Origin: Halomonas sp. 707D7
Lineage (GTDB): Bacteria > Pseudomonadota > Gammaproteobacteria > Pseudomonadales > Halomonadaceae
Length of the DNA stretch: 45,087 nucleotides
Direction: 5' to 3'
Assembly: GCF_024158715.1 (NCBI RefSeq)
Contig: NZ_JAMZBC010000007.1
Coordinates: forward strand, 1 to 45,087
Both the position numbers and the translations under genes were made by a program. The notes beneath the pieces were generated by a model. The model was given only the letters and a program-made list of their open reading frames with translations. It made no database searches and was not told the DNA's origin. Of this stretch, positions 30,272 through 37,521 are shown in pieces. The first letter of the stretch is position 1. Each line of letters begins with the position of its first letter.

Positions 30272-31066
30272 ATGCAGCTGACGCACCTCAATACGCATGG
30301 CGAAGCCAACATGGTGGACATCGGCGACAAGGAGCCTTCCCGCCGGGAAGCGGTGGCCTCGGGCCGCGTGCGCATGGCGCCGGCCACCCTCGAGCTCCTC
30401 GGCGCCGGCGAGCTGCCCAAGGGCGACGTGCTCGCCACGGCGCGCATCGCCGGCATCCAGGCCGCCAAGCGCACCGCCGAGCTGATTCCGTTGTGCCATG
30501 CGCTGTCGCTGAGCAAGGTGAGCGTCGACTTCACCCTCGACCGCGACGCCGGCGTCGTCAAGGTCGAGGCGCTTTGTCGGCTGACCGAGCGTACCGGCGT
30601 CGAGATGGAAGCACTCACCGCCGTTTCCGTGGCGTGTCTGACGCTCTACGACATGTGCAAGGCGGTGGACAAGGAGATGGTTATCGAGGCCATCCAGCTC
30701 GAGCGCAAGCAGGGCGGCGTGCGCGGTGATTACCAGCGCAGCCGGACACCGCTGGTCACCGGTGATGGAACGCCTGGCGAGGTGAGCCTGGGCGAGCGCT
30801 GCGAGCTCTCGCCCTGCGTCAAGGTGAAGTTTCTCGCCGAGCTTCGCGAGAGGGTCGGCACCAGCGAGCTGTCGCTGTCGCTCGACCGGCTGCAAAGTCG
30901 CGACGTGGCCGGCCTCAAGGCGGCGCTGATCGCGCAGGACGCAAGCTTCGCGGTGCTCGAGGAGCCGCGTACGCTGTGCGCCATCAATCAGGTGATGGCC
31001 AACGATGCGGCACTAATCACCGACGAGGACGAAGTCGCGTTCTTTCCGCCGGTCACGGGAGGCTGA
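30272..31066 (+). CDS. MoaC-MoaD fusion: cyclic pyranopterin monophosphate synthase / molybdopterin synthase small subunit
   Basis: One frame of 264 residues carries two normally separate proteins. Residues 1-158 are MoaC, which forms cyclic pyranopterin monophosphate after Moa[20 protein letters not shown] (50-68), [12 protein letters not shown] and [20 protein letters not shown], with the active-site Lys in [10 protein letters not shown] linker of about 24 residues follows. Residues 183-264 are MoaD, a ubiquitin-like sulfur carrier ending in the essential Gly-Gly ([14 protein letters not shown]). The MoaD tail is free at the C-terminus, so adenylation and thiocarboxylation remain possible. 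AGGAAAGG precedes ATG 30272. moaE abuts the stop codon. I see no frameshift, so the fusion appears real. Confidence 0.93.
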   Translation: MQLTHLNTHGEANMVDIGDKEPSRREAVASGRVRMAPATLELLGAGELPKGDVLATARIAGIQAAKRTAELIPLCHALSLSKVSVDFTLDRDAGVVKVEALCRLTERTGVEMEALTAVSVACLTLYDMCKAVDKEMVIEAIQLERKQGGVRGDYQRSRTPLVTGDGTPGEVSLGERCELSPCVKVKFLAELRERVGTSELSLSLDRLQSRDVAGLKAALIAQDASFAVLEEPRTLCAINQVMANDAALITDEDEVAFFPPVTGG

Positions 31067-31528
31067 ATGAGCGATCCGCGTATCATCGTCACGGTTCAGG
31101 AAGCCGCCTTTGACCTCGATGAGGGGTACGCCGCCCTGCTCGAGGGCCGTTGCGACATCGGCGCGGTGGTCGGCTTCACGGGGCTGGTGCGTGACTTCAA
31201 CGAGACGCCGGAGGTCACGGCGCTGACGCTGGAGCACTACCCGGGCATGACCGAGCGCGCCCTTGGCGATATCGCCGCGCAGGCCTGCGCCCGCTGGGCG
31301 CTGACCGGCGTGGTGATCATTCATCGGGTGGGGCGTCTTGCGCCGGGAGATCCGATCGTGCGGGTGCTGGCGGCCAGCGCCCACCGGCGCGACGCTTTCG
31401 AGGGCTGCGACTTCATCATGGATATTCTCAAGACCCGCGCGCCTTTCTGGAAGAAAGAGCATTCGACCGGGGGCGACTACTGGGTCAAGGAGCGCGAAAG
31501 CGACGCCCGCGACGCCGCGCGCTGGTAA
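31067..31528 (+). CDS. moaE: molybdopterin synthase catalytic subunit
   Basis: A 153-residue MoaE. With thiocarboxylated MoaD it inserts the dithiolene sulfurs into precursor Z. VVGFTGLVRDFN, LTLEHYPGMTERALGDIAAQ, IIHRVGRLAPGD, ASAHRRDAFEGCDFIMD and RAPFWKKEHSTGGDYWV are the family motifs; Lys residues in FWKKE line the active site. Its ATG follows the moaC-moaD stop without a gap, which fits the need for equal amounts of the MoaD part and MoaE. moaA, moaB/mog, moeA and mobA are not in this window. It converges on the RNase J gene with a 10-base gap. Confidence 0.96.
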   Translation: MSDPRIIVTVQEAAFDLDEGYAALLEGRCDIGAVVGFTGLVRDFNETPEVTALTLEHYPGMTERALGDIAAQACARWALTGVVIIHRVGRLAPGDPIVRVLAASAHRRDAFEGCDFIMDILKTRAPFWKKEHSTGGDYWVKERESDARDAARW

Positions 31529-31538
31529 GGCGAGTCAT

Positions 31539-33209
31539 CTAGGCGTTGAAGGGCGACTCCGTCGCCATGATCTGCAGGTGAACGTCCGGTAGATGGCGGC
31601 AGTGGTCGTCGAGCCAGCTCAGCATGCGCGGGGTGAGGGCTTCTCGAAGCTCCGCGAGAGTGTCCGCCTCGATCTCTTCGAGGCGCTCGTCGAGCCAGTC
31701 GCTGAAGCTCTCCTCGTCGATCGGGCTCGAGTGGCTTGAGTCCAGCATCAGCCGGCCGATACGCTGCCAACCGGTGTCGGTGGCGTACACCGGCAGCGCC
31801 AGAAAGAGCGTTCCCCGGCGCGGCGCATCGCTTTCGCGCGTACCCAGCCCTGGGTGGGCCACCACGCTGTTCTGATCCACCACGTGAGGATGCTGGGGGT
31901 AGCGCGCCTCCAGCCGCAGGCCTTCCTGGTCGAGCGTCAGCAGGTCGCCGTTGACCGGCGCCAAAGGCGCTTGTATGCCGAGCTCCTCGGCGAGCGCCTG
32001 ATGGGCCTGCTGATGAATCATCTCGCCGTGCACCGGCAGGAGCAGGCGCGGGCGAACCCAGCGGTAGAGGGTCTTGAGCTCCTCCTGGGCGGGGTGGCCG
32101 GTGGCGTGCAGCTCCGGGTGATTGGTCTCGTCGAACAGCGTCGCGCCGAGCTGGGCGAGGCGCTTCTTGAGCGCGGCGATCGGCCGTTCGTTGCCGGGAA
32201 TCGCCTTGGCGGAGAAGATGACGGTATCGCCGGGCTCGAGGTCCAGAAAGGGGTGGCGACGCTGGGCCAGGCGCTGGAGCGCAGCGCGCGGCTCGCCCTG
32301 GCTTCCTGTGGCGATCACCACCACCTCGTTGGCCGGCAGGTAACCGAGGTCCTGGGCCGGCACCAGCGCCGGGAAGTCGTCCAGGTAGCCAAGCCCGCGC
32401 GCCACGCTCACCATGCGCTCCATCGAGCGCCCCATCAGGCTCACCCGGCGCCCGTTTCGTGCCGCCGCCTGGCCGATCGCCCACACCCGCGCCAGGTTGC
32501 TGGCAAAGCAGGAAACCACCACGCGCCCCTCGCACTCCTTGAGCGTCTGTTCCAGGGCCTTGGCCACCGCGCCTTCGCTGCCCGCGCTGCCGGGCAGCGG
32601 CGCATTGGTGGAGTCGCCCACCAGCAGATCGATCGGCGCGAGCGCCTGAAAGTGGCTCGGGTCGACGCAGGCGCCGATCAACGGCTCCGGGTCGAGTTTC
32701 CAGTCACCGGTATGCAGCACCCGATGGTCACCGGCCTGCATCATGATCGCGCAGCTCTCGGGAATCGAGTGGGTCATCAGCAAGTAGCGCAGCGTGAACG
32801 GGCCTTCCTCGAGCGCCTCGCCTGGTTCGATCACGCGAATCGCTGCGCTCGACAGGCTGTGTTCGGCGAACTTGTGGCGCAGAAGTCCCGCTGCCAGGGG
32901 CGTGGCGTAGATCGGGCACTGCCACTTGGGCCACAGCCAGGCGACCGCGCCGATATGATCCTCGTGGCCGTGGGTGATGAACAGCGCCTTGGGCGCGATC
33001 GCGAGTTCTTCAAGTGTCCGGGTATTGGGCACCTGGAGCGGTGCGCTCGGCAGGTCCTGGCGAATCATCATGCCGCAATCGATGGCGATCCAGTGATCGC
33101 CATGGCCATATAGCGTCAGGTTCATTCCTATTTCACCGCAGCCACCCAGCGGCAGAATACGCAAGGGTGGGCGGCGACGGGGACGAAGTTGAACGCGTGA
33201 TGGATCCAT
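31539..33209 (-). CDS. rnj: ribonuclease J-type metallo-beta-lactamase / beta-CASP RNase
   Basis: A 556-residue RNase J homologue. The N-terminus reads LRILPLGGCGEIGMNLTLYG, the RNase J pattern. The zinc motif is HGHEDHIGA (80-88); THSIPESCAIMM, HTGDWKLD and GDSTNA follow. The beta-CASP region includes VVSCFASNLARVW, VVIATGSQGEPRAAL and VIFSAKAIPGNE, and HATGHPAQEEL plus PVHGEMIHQQAH carry the last metal ligands. RNase J degrades and matures RNA by 5'-3' exo- and endonuclease action. It is typical of Firmicutes and alphaproteobacteria; gammaproteobacteria mostly rely on RNase E. ATG 33209 has only a weak ribosome-binding site. It is divergent from purU. Confidence 0.87.
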   Translation of the reverse strand: MDPSRVQLRPRRRPPLRILPLGGCGEIGMNLTLYGHGDHWIAIDCGMMIRQDLPSAPLQVPNTRTLEELAIAPKALFITHGHEDHIGAVAWLWPKWQCPIYATPLAAGLLRHKFAEHSLSSAAIRVIEPGEALEEGPFTLRYLLMTHSIPESCAIMMQAGDHRVLHTGDWKLDPEPLIGACVDPSHFQALAPIDLLVGDSTNAPLPGSAGSEGAVAKALEQTLKECEGRVVVSCFASNLARVWAIGQAAARNGRRVSLMGRSMERMVSVARGLGYLDDFPALVPAQDLGYLPANEVVVIATGSQGEPRAALQRLAQRRHPFLDLEPGDTVIFSAKAIPGNERPIAALKKRLAQLGATLFDETNHPELHATGHPAQEELKTLYRWVRPRLLLPVHGEMIHQQAHQALAEELGIQAPLAPVNGDLLTLDQEGLRLEARYPQHPHVVDQNSVVAHPGLGTRESDAPRRGTLFLALPVYATDTGWQRIGRLMLDSSHSSPIDEESFSDWLDERLEEIEADTLAELREALTPRMLSWLDDHCRHLPDVHLQIMATESPFNA

Positions 33210-33386
33210 TGATTTTGAACAGCCTGAAAAGTAAGACTTTAACTATACGGTGTGCGGAGGCGGCTAACAATGATCGCAATGCCTCGGATCGCCGCTTGCG
33301 CTACACTAGCGCCCTTGCCGGGTAGAGCGCCGGCAGGGCCTGACAGCGGGCCATGTTTTTAGAGTGCATTCACGTCGAGTCTATTT

Positions 33387-34241
33387 ATGTCGCATTATTA
33401 CCGTCTAGTGGTTTCCTGCCCCGATCAGGTGGGCATCGTCGCCCGCGTGTCAAGCTTCATCGCCCAGCATGGTGGTTCCATTACCGAAGCGAGCCAGCAT
33501 TCGGACCTGCAGACCGGGCGCTTCTTCATGCGCTACGAGATCCTCGCCGACTCCATCGGCATGAGCGCCGATGAACTCGAAAAGGCGTTCGCGCCGATCG
33601 CCGCCACCTTCGACATGCAGTGGGCGCTGGTGGATACCCAGAAGCGCCGCAACGTGGTGATCATGGTCTCCAAGGAGTCGCACTGCCTGGTGGATCTGCT
33701 CTACCGCTGGCAGGCCGGCGAGCTCGACTGCAACATCGTCGGCATCATCTCGAACCACCCGGACATGCGGGCGCTTTCCGAGTGGTACGAGATTCCCTAT
33801 TTCCATATCGCCGTGGACCCGACGAACAAGCAGGCCTCCTTCGATGCCGTCCAGGCGCAGATCGAGGCGCTCGGGGCGGACTGCATCGTGCTCGCCCGCT
33901 ACATGCAGATCCTGCCGCCGGCGCTCTGCGAGCACTACGCCGGGCAGATCATCAACATCCACCACAGCTTTTTACCGTCCTTCGCCGGGGCCAAGCCGTA
34001 CCACCAGGCCTACGCCCGGGGCGTGAAGCTGATCGGCGCGACCTGCCACTACGTGACCGAGGAGCTCGATGCCGGGCCGATCATCGAGCAGGACATTCAC
34101 CGCGTGAGCCACTGCCATACGCCGGCGGATCTGGTGCGTTTCGGTCGCGACGTGGAGAAATCGGTGCTGGCCCGCGGGCTGCGCTGGCATCTCGAGGATC
34201 GGGTGCTGATCGACGGCAACAAGACCGTGGTGTTCGGCTGA
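33387..34241 (+). CDS. purU: formyltetrahydrofolate deformylase
   Basis: A 284-residue enzyme that hydrolyses 10-formyl-THF to THF and formate, balancing one-carbon pools and feeding PurT. An N-terminal ACT domain (residues about 4-80; YYRLVVSCPDQVGIVARVSS) is followed by a PurN-like hydrolase domain. Catalytic segments: IVGIISNHPDMRAL, LARYMQILPP, INIHHSFLPSFAGAKPYHQA and CHYVTEELDAGPIIEQD. The second copy of a PurN-like fold in this window is distinguished by the ACT domain and by the INIHHSFLPSF motif. The leader (33320-33386) contains a TGCCGG/CCGGCA hairpin. It ends at a terminator shared with lexA. Confidence 0.97.
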   Translation: MSHYYRLVVSCPDQVGIVARVSSFIAQHGGSITEASQHSDLQTGRFFMRYEILADSIGMSADELEKAFAPIAATFDMQWALVDTQKRRNVVIMVSKESHCLVDLLYRWQAGELDCNIVGIISNHPDMRALSEWYEIPYFHIAVDPTNKQASFDAVQAQIEALGADCIVLARYMQILPPALCEHYAGQIINIHHSFLPSFAGAKPYHQAYARGVKLIGATCHYVTEELDAGPIIEQDIHRVSHCHTPADLVRFGRDVEKSVLARGLRWHLEDRVLIDGNKTVVFG

Positions 34242-34242
34242 T

Positions 34243-34272
34243 AGAAACGAAAACGGGGCGCAATGCCCCGTT
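34243..34272 (-). terminator. terminator shared by lexA (minus) and purU (plus)
   Basis: Stem AACGGGGC / GCCCCGTT with a 5-base loop. On the minus strand it continues TTTCGTTTCT, a good terminator for lexA; on the plus strand the T run is weak. Confidence 0.75.
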
Positions 34273-34307
34273 CTCGATTGCAAGCGTCGGCCGAAGGCCG
34301 AGACTTC

Positions 34308-34982
34308 CTAGCCCAGCGCCTGACCGCTGCCGCCGCGAATCACGCCGACGCCGACCCCTTCGATGTCGAGCTGCTGAGTGCGCAGGTCGATCTCGATGGG
34401 GGCGAAGTCGCTGTTCTCCGCCAGCAGCGTCACCTGGTGGCCGTCGCGCTTGAAGCGCTTGACGGTCACTTCGTCCTCGAGGCGCGCCACCACGATCTGG
34501 CCATCGCGTACCCGCTCGGTGCGGTGCACGGCGAGCAGGTCACCTTCCAGAATGCCGATGTCCTTCATCGAGAGCCCGCGCACGCGCAGCAGGTAGTCGG
34601 CCTTGGGCGTGAAGTACTCCGCGGGCAGCGGACAGTAGCGGTCGATGTGTTCCGCCGCGAGAATGGGGCTGCCTGCCGCCACCTCGCCGATGATCGGCAG
34701 CCCGCTGGTATTGGTATCCGCTGAATCGTTGGCGGCCGGGGCGGTGTCCGGCGCGTCGGCGCCTTCCTGGTTGGGCAGACGGATGCCGCGCGAGGTGTGG
34801 CGAATGATGCGGATCGCCCCCTTGCGCTCGAGTGCGCGCAGGTGCTCCTCGGCGGCATTGGGAGAGCGAAAACCGAGCGCCTTGGCGATTTCCGCGCGCG
34901 TCGGCGGGTAGCCGTAGTCGTTCATGGTCTTGACGATGAAGTCGAACACGTGCTGTTGACGAACGGTAAGCGGGCGTGACAT
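34308..34982 (-). CDS. lexA: LexA repressor (SOS regulator, S24 autoprotease)
   Basis: A 224-residue repressor. The winged-helix DNA-binding domain (1-70) has [13 protein letters not shown] and [13 protein letters not shown] with [10 protein letters not shown] as recognition helix. The autocleavage site is Ala103-Gly104 (EVAAGSP), and the catalytic dyad is Ser138 (GLSMKD) and Lys175 (VTVKRF); their spacing equals E. coli 84/85-119-156. The linker (about 71-94, [20 protein letters not shown]) is some 20 residues longer than in E. coli and acidic. Two imperfect SOS boxes in its promoter suggest autoregulation. The gene is divergent from psrA, as in Pseudomonas; no sulA lies downstream. Confidence 0.97.
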   Translation of the reverse strand: MSRPLTVRQQHVFDFIVKTMNDYGYPPTRAEIAKALGFRSPNAAEEHLRALERKGAIRIIRHTSRGIRLPNQEGADAPDTAPAANDSADTNTSGLPIIGEVAAGSPILAAEHIDRYCPLPAEYFTPKADYLLRVRGLSMKDIGILEGDLLAVHRTERVRDGQIVVARLEDEVTVKRFKRDGHQVTLLAENSDFAPIEIDLRTQQLDIEGVGVGVIRGGSGQALG

Positions 34983-35031
34983 GGCGCTCTCCAGGGTAAA
35001 CGGGTAACTAAAAAGATGACAGTCGGAACAT

Positions 35032-35047
35032 GTGTTTAAGTATACAG
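35032..35047 (-). promoter_or_regulatory. LexA (SOS) box 1, imperfect
   Basis: On the minus strand CTGTATACTTAAACAC: CTG-N10-CAC, one base off the CTG-N10-CAG consensus, with the TATA-like core. TATACT inside it may be the lexA -10 box, so binding would block transcription. Confidence 0.6.
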
Positions 35048-35048
35048 T

Positions 35049-35064
35049 ATGTCTCTGTATCCAG
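35049..35064 (-). promoter_or_regulatory. LexA (SOS) box 2, imperfect
   Basis: On the minus strand CTGGATACAGAGACAT: CTG-N10-CAT, one base off consensus in the distal half-site. It lies one base from box 1, a 17-base repeat. Confidence 0.45.
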
Positions 35065-35134
35065 TATATGACCTAAGCCCCGGTTTATAAAGCGCGCGCT
35101 GGCTTTCTCGGGCCAGAACCCGTCGTTTTGACGA

Positions 35135-35163
35135 TTGAGCCCGGAGCGTGAATGGCCTACTAT
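35135..35163 (+). promoter_or_regulatory. promoter of psrA
   Basis: TTGAGC (35135-35140), 17-base spacer, TACTAT (35158-35163). Expected start near 35170, just ahead of the PsrA-type operator. Confidence 0.55.
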
Positions 35164-35175
35164 GCCGCGATGTTT

Positions 35176-35189
35176 TAAACACTCGTTTT
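35176..35189 (+). promoter_or_regulatory. PsrA-type operator (autoregulation)
   Basis: TAAACACTCGTTTT: AAAC-N4-GTTT, matching the PsrA half-site pattern (G/C)AAAC-N2-4-GTTT(G/C) except for the outer bases. It lies between the predicted psrA start point and its ribosome-binding site. Confidence 0.6.
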
Positions 35190-35201
35190 CTGGAGGACGC
35201 C

Positions 35202-35879
35202 ATGGCGCAGTCAGATACGGTCACGCGTATCCTCGATACCGCAGAGGTGCTGTTCGCCGAGCGTGGCTTCGCCGAAACCTCGCTGCGCAACATCACCAGC
35301 AAGGCGCGGGTGAACCTGGCCGCCGTGAACTACCATTTCGGGTCGAAGAAGGCGCTGATCCAGGCCGTGTTCGCCCGCTATCTCGATCCGTTCAGCGAGC
35401 GCTTCCATGCGGCGCTCGACGAGCTGCAGGCGCATCATGGCGAGCAGCAGATTCCCCTTGAGGTGCTGCTCGAGACCATGGCGACCACGGTGCTGACGGT
35501 GCCCGCCGAGCGCAACAGCCTCAAGGTCTTCATGCGCCTGTTGGGGCTGGCCTACAGCCAGGCCCAAGGGCACCTGCGCCGCTACATCCAGGAGCAGTAC
35601 GGCGATGTCTTCACCCGTTTCGTCGAGCTGGTACGCCAGGCAACCCCGGGGCTTCCCGATGCCGAACGCTTCTGGCGGCTGCACTTCATGCTCGGTACGG
35701 TGATCTTCACGCTTTCCGGGCTCGACGCGCTGCGCGACATCGCCGACAAGGAGTACGGCGAGCAGGTGTCGATTCGCGATCTCGTGCGCCGCCTGCGCCC
35801 GGTGGTGGTCGCCGCCATGCACGCGCCGTTGCCCACCGCCCTCGAGGAGCCCGCCCATGCTCACCCCGAAGCTGGCTGA
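35202..35879 (+). CDS. psrA: TetR family fatty-acid-responsive regulator PsrA
   Basis: A 225-residue TetR-type regulator. The DNA-binding part is RILDTAEVLFAERGFAETSL, ITSKARVNLAAVNYHFGSKK, and the C-terminal part (MRLLGLAYSQAQGHLRRYI, FWRLHFMLGTVIFTLSGLDA) follows Pseudomonas PsrA closely. PsrA is released from DNA by long-chain fatty acids, activates rpoS and represses fatty-acid degradation genes in Pseudomonas. GGAGG lies before ATG 35202; an earlier in-frame ATG at 35148 precedes the promoter and is not used. The location beside lexA and upstream of nagZ is the same as in Pseudomonas. The YkuD gene overlaps its end by 23 bases. Confidence 0.93.
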   Translation: MAQSDTVTRILDTAEVLFAERGFAETSLRNITSKARVNLAAVNYHFGSKKALIQAVFARYLDPFSERFHAALDELQAHHGEQQIPLEVLLETMATTVLTVPAERNSLKVFMRLLGLAYSQAQGHLRRYIQEQYGDVFTRFVELVRQATPGLPDAERFWRLHFMLGTVIFTLSGLDALRDIADKEYGEQVSIRDLVRRLRPVVVAAMHAPLPTALEEPAHAHPEAG

Positions 35880-36387
35880 GCTGCCGCCGGCAGAGGATGC
35901 CTGGATCGAGATCGACTGCCAGTCGCAGGAGCTGTGCCTCTGGCAGGGGCGAGACGTGATCCACGCGTGCGCCATCTCCACCGGCATCAATGGCGTCGGC
36001 GAGGAGGAGGGGAGCGGGCGCACCCCGCGCGGCTGGCACTACGTGCGCGCCGCCATCGGCGAAGGCCTGCCGGAGAACGCGGTATTTCGCGGGCGGCGCT
36101 TCACCGGTGAAGTGTTCACCCCGGCGCTTGCCCAAGCGCACCCGGAGCGTGACTGGATCCTCACCCGCATCCTGTGGCTCTGCGGGCTCGAGCGCGGCGT
36201 CAACCGCGGCGGGCGCGTCGATTCCCAGCGCCGCTACATCTACCTGCACGGCACGCCCGCTGACGAGCCGATGGGCGTCGCCGCCTCCCACGGCTGCATC
36301 CGGGTGCGCAATGACGATCTCCTGACGCTGTTCGCCGCCGCGCCCCCCGGAACGCCGGTCTGGCTTCACGGCGAGAACCCGGCGTGA
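35857..36387 (+). CDS. YkuD-domain protein without signal peptide (L,D-transpeptidase fold; possible cytoplasmic LD-carboxypeptidase)
   Basis: A 176-residue protein that is almost entirely a YkuD domain. The catalytic motif is complete: H131 in YLHGTPADEPMG and SHGCIRVRND with nucleophile Cys147. YkuD enzymes usually crosslink peptidoglycan in the periplasm, but this one has no signal peptide or membrane helix (MLTPKLAELPPAEDAWIEID). Signal-less YkuD proteins such as ElsL and LdcV are known as cytoplasmic LD-carboxypeptidases that trim recycled tetrapeptides. Its position between psrA (23-base overlap) and nagZ, a cytoplasmic recycling enzyme, supports that reading, which is an inference. Confidence 0.88.
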   Translation: MLTPKLAELPPAEDAWIEIDCQSQELCLWQGRDVIHACAISTGINGVGEEEGSGRTPRGWHYVRAAIGEGLPENAVFRGRRFTGEVFTPALAQAHPERDWILTRILWLCGLERGVNRGGRVDSQRRYIYLHGTPADEPMGVAASHGCIRVRNDDLLTLFAAAPPGTPVWLHGENPA

Positions 36388-36396
36388 CGGCGGATT

Positions 36397-36424
36397 TTGC
36401 CTGAGCGCGCCGATCGACTAGAAT
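36397..36424 (+). promoter_or_regulatory. promoter of nagZ
   Basis: TTGCCT (36397-36402), 16-base spacer, TAGAAT (36419-36424, 5 of 6), 28 bases before the nagZ ATG. Confidence 0.55.
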
Positions 36425-36452
36425 TGGCGCCCGTTTCGTTGGATCTAAGCTC

Positions 36453-37463
36453 ATGACACAATCGCTTGGCCCGGTCATGCTCGACCTGGAAGGCCCCTCC
36501 CTCACGGCTGCCGAAAGGACCCTGCTGCGCGATCCCGCCGTCGGCGGCGTCATCCTTTTCGCGCGCAACGTCGAGAACGCCGAGCAGGTTCGTCGGCTGT
36601 GCGCCAGCGTGCGCGCCGAACGCCCCGACTTGCTGTTGGGCATCGATCAGGAAGGCGGGCGCGTGCAGCGCATCAAGGCGGGGGTGACTCGCTTGCCGGC
36701 CATGGCGCGTATCGGCGAGCGCTTCGTCGAGGACCCGGAGGCGGGCGTGGCGCTGGCCGCCGATGCCGGCTGGCTCTTGGGCATGGAGATGGCCGCCTGC
36801 GGGCTCGACGTGAGTTTCGCACCGGTGCTCGACGTCGAGAGCGGGCTTTCGAGCGTCATCGGCGATCGCAGCTTCGGTCACGATCCGGAGCAGGTGGCGC
36901 TGCTCGGTGGTCACTTCGTGCGCGGTCTGCACGAGGCCGGCATGGCGGCGATCGGCAAGCACTTTCCCGGCCATGGCGGCATCGAGGCGGATACCCACCT
37001 GAAAGTGGCTGAGGATCCGCGCCCGCTCGAGGCCTTGAAGGCGCGCGACCTGGTGCCCTTTGCCCGCCTGGCCGGCGAGCTCGATGGCGTGATGCCGGCG
37101 CATGTGATCTACAGCGCTTTCGACCCGCGTCCGGCGGGCTTCTCGCCGAGCTGGCTCGGCATGCTGCGCGAGTCGCTGGGCTTCAAGGGCTGCATCTTCT
37201 CCGACGACTTGACCATGGCCGGTGCTCACGTGGCGGGAAGCCCCGCCGAGCGCGCGAAGGCGGCGCTGGCGGCGGGCTGCGACATGCTGTTGATCTGCAA
37301 CGATCGCGACGCGGCTCTCGAGGTGGTCGGTGCCTGCCAGGGCCTTCAGAACAAGCGCATCGGCAAGCTTCGCTACGCCCGTGCCCGGCCGGATCTCGAG
37401 GCGCTCGGCGCGCTCAAGCGCTGGCGCCGCGCCAATGCCAAGCTTTCCGAACTTGCCGGTTAG
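36453..37463 (+). CDS. nagZ: beta-N-acetylhexosaminidase NagZ
   Basis: A 336-residue family-3 glycoside hydrolase of the cytoplasm. It removes GlcNAc from anhydro-muropeptides during peptidoglycan recycling and so affects AmpC induction in species that have it. Signature parts: GGVILFARNVEN, GIDQEGGRVQR, SFAPVLDVESG, GDRSFGHDPEQV, KHFPGHGGIEADTH (mobile catalytic His-Asp loop) and FSDDLTMAG with the nucleophile Asp. It has its own promoter after the YkuD gene. hpt follows after 58 bases. The pair with a cytoplasmic YkuD enzyme makes a small recycling cluster. Confidence 0.97.
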   Translation: MTQSLGPVMLDLEGPSLTAAERTLLRDPAVGGVILFARNVENAEQVRRLCASVRAERPDLLLGIDQEGGRVQRIKAGVTRLPAMARIGERFVEDPEAGVALAADAGWLLGMEMAACGLDVSFAPVLDVESGLSSVIGDRSFGHDPEQVALLGGHFVRGLHEAGMAAIGKHFPGHGGIEADTHLKVAEDPRPLEALKARDLVPFARLAGELDGVMPAHVIYSAFDPRPAGFSPSWLGMLRESLGFKGCIFSDDLTMAGAHVAGSPAERAKAALAAGCDMLLICNDRDAALEVVGACQGLQNKRIGKLRYARARPDLEALGALKRWRRANAKLSELAG

Positions 37464-37521
37464 CGACCGGCCCTTCCGTTTTTCCTTTTCCGACCCTTTC
37501 GCGAGTAACGCCGGAGCCCCC

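Noticed and set aside
33313-33338. Structured regulatory RNA in the purU leader
   Set aside because: Only a single TGCCGG/CCGGCA hairpin is visible, with no terminator or recognised motif. Not enough to call a riboswitch.
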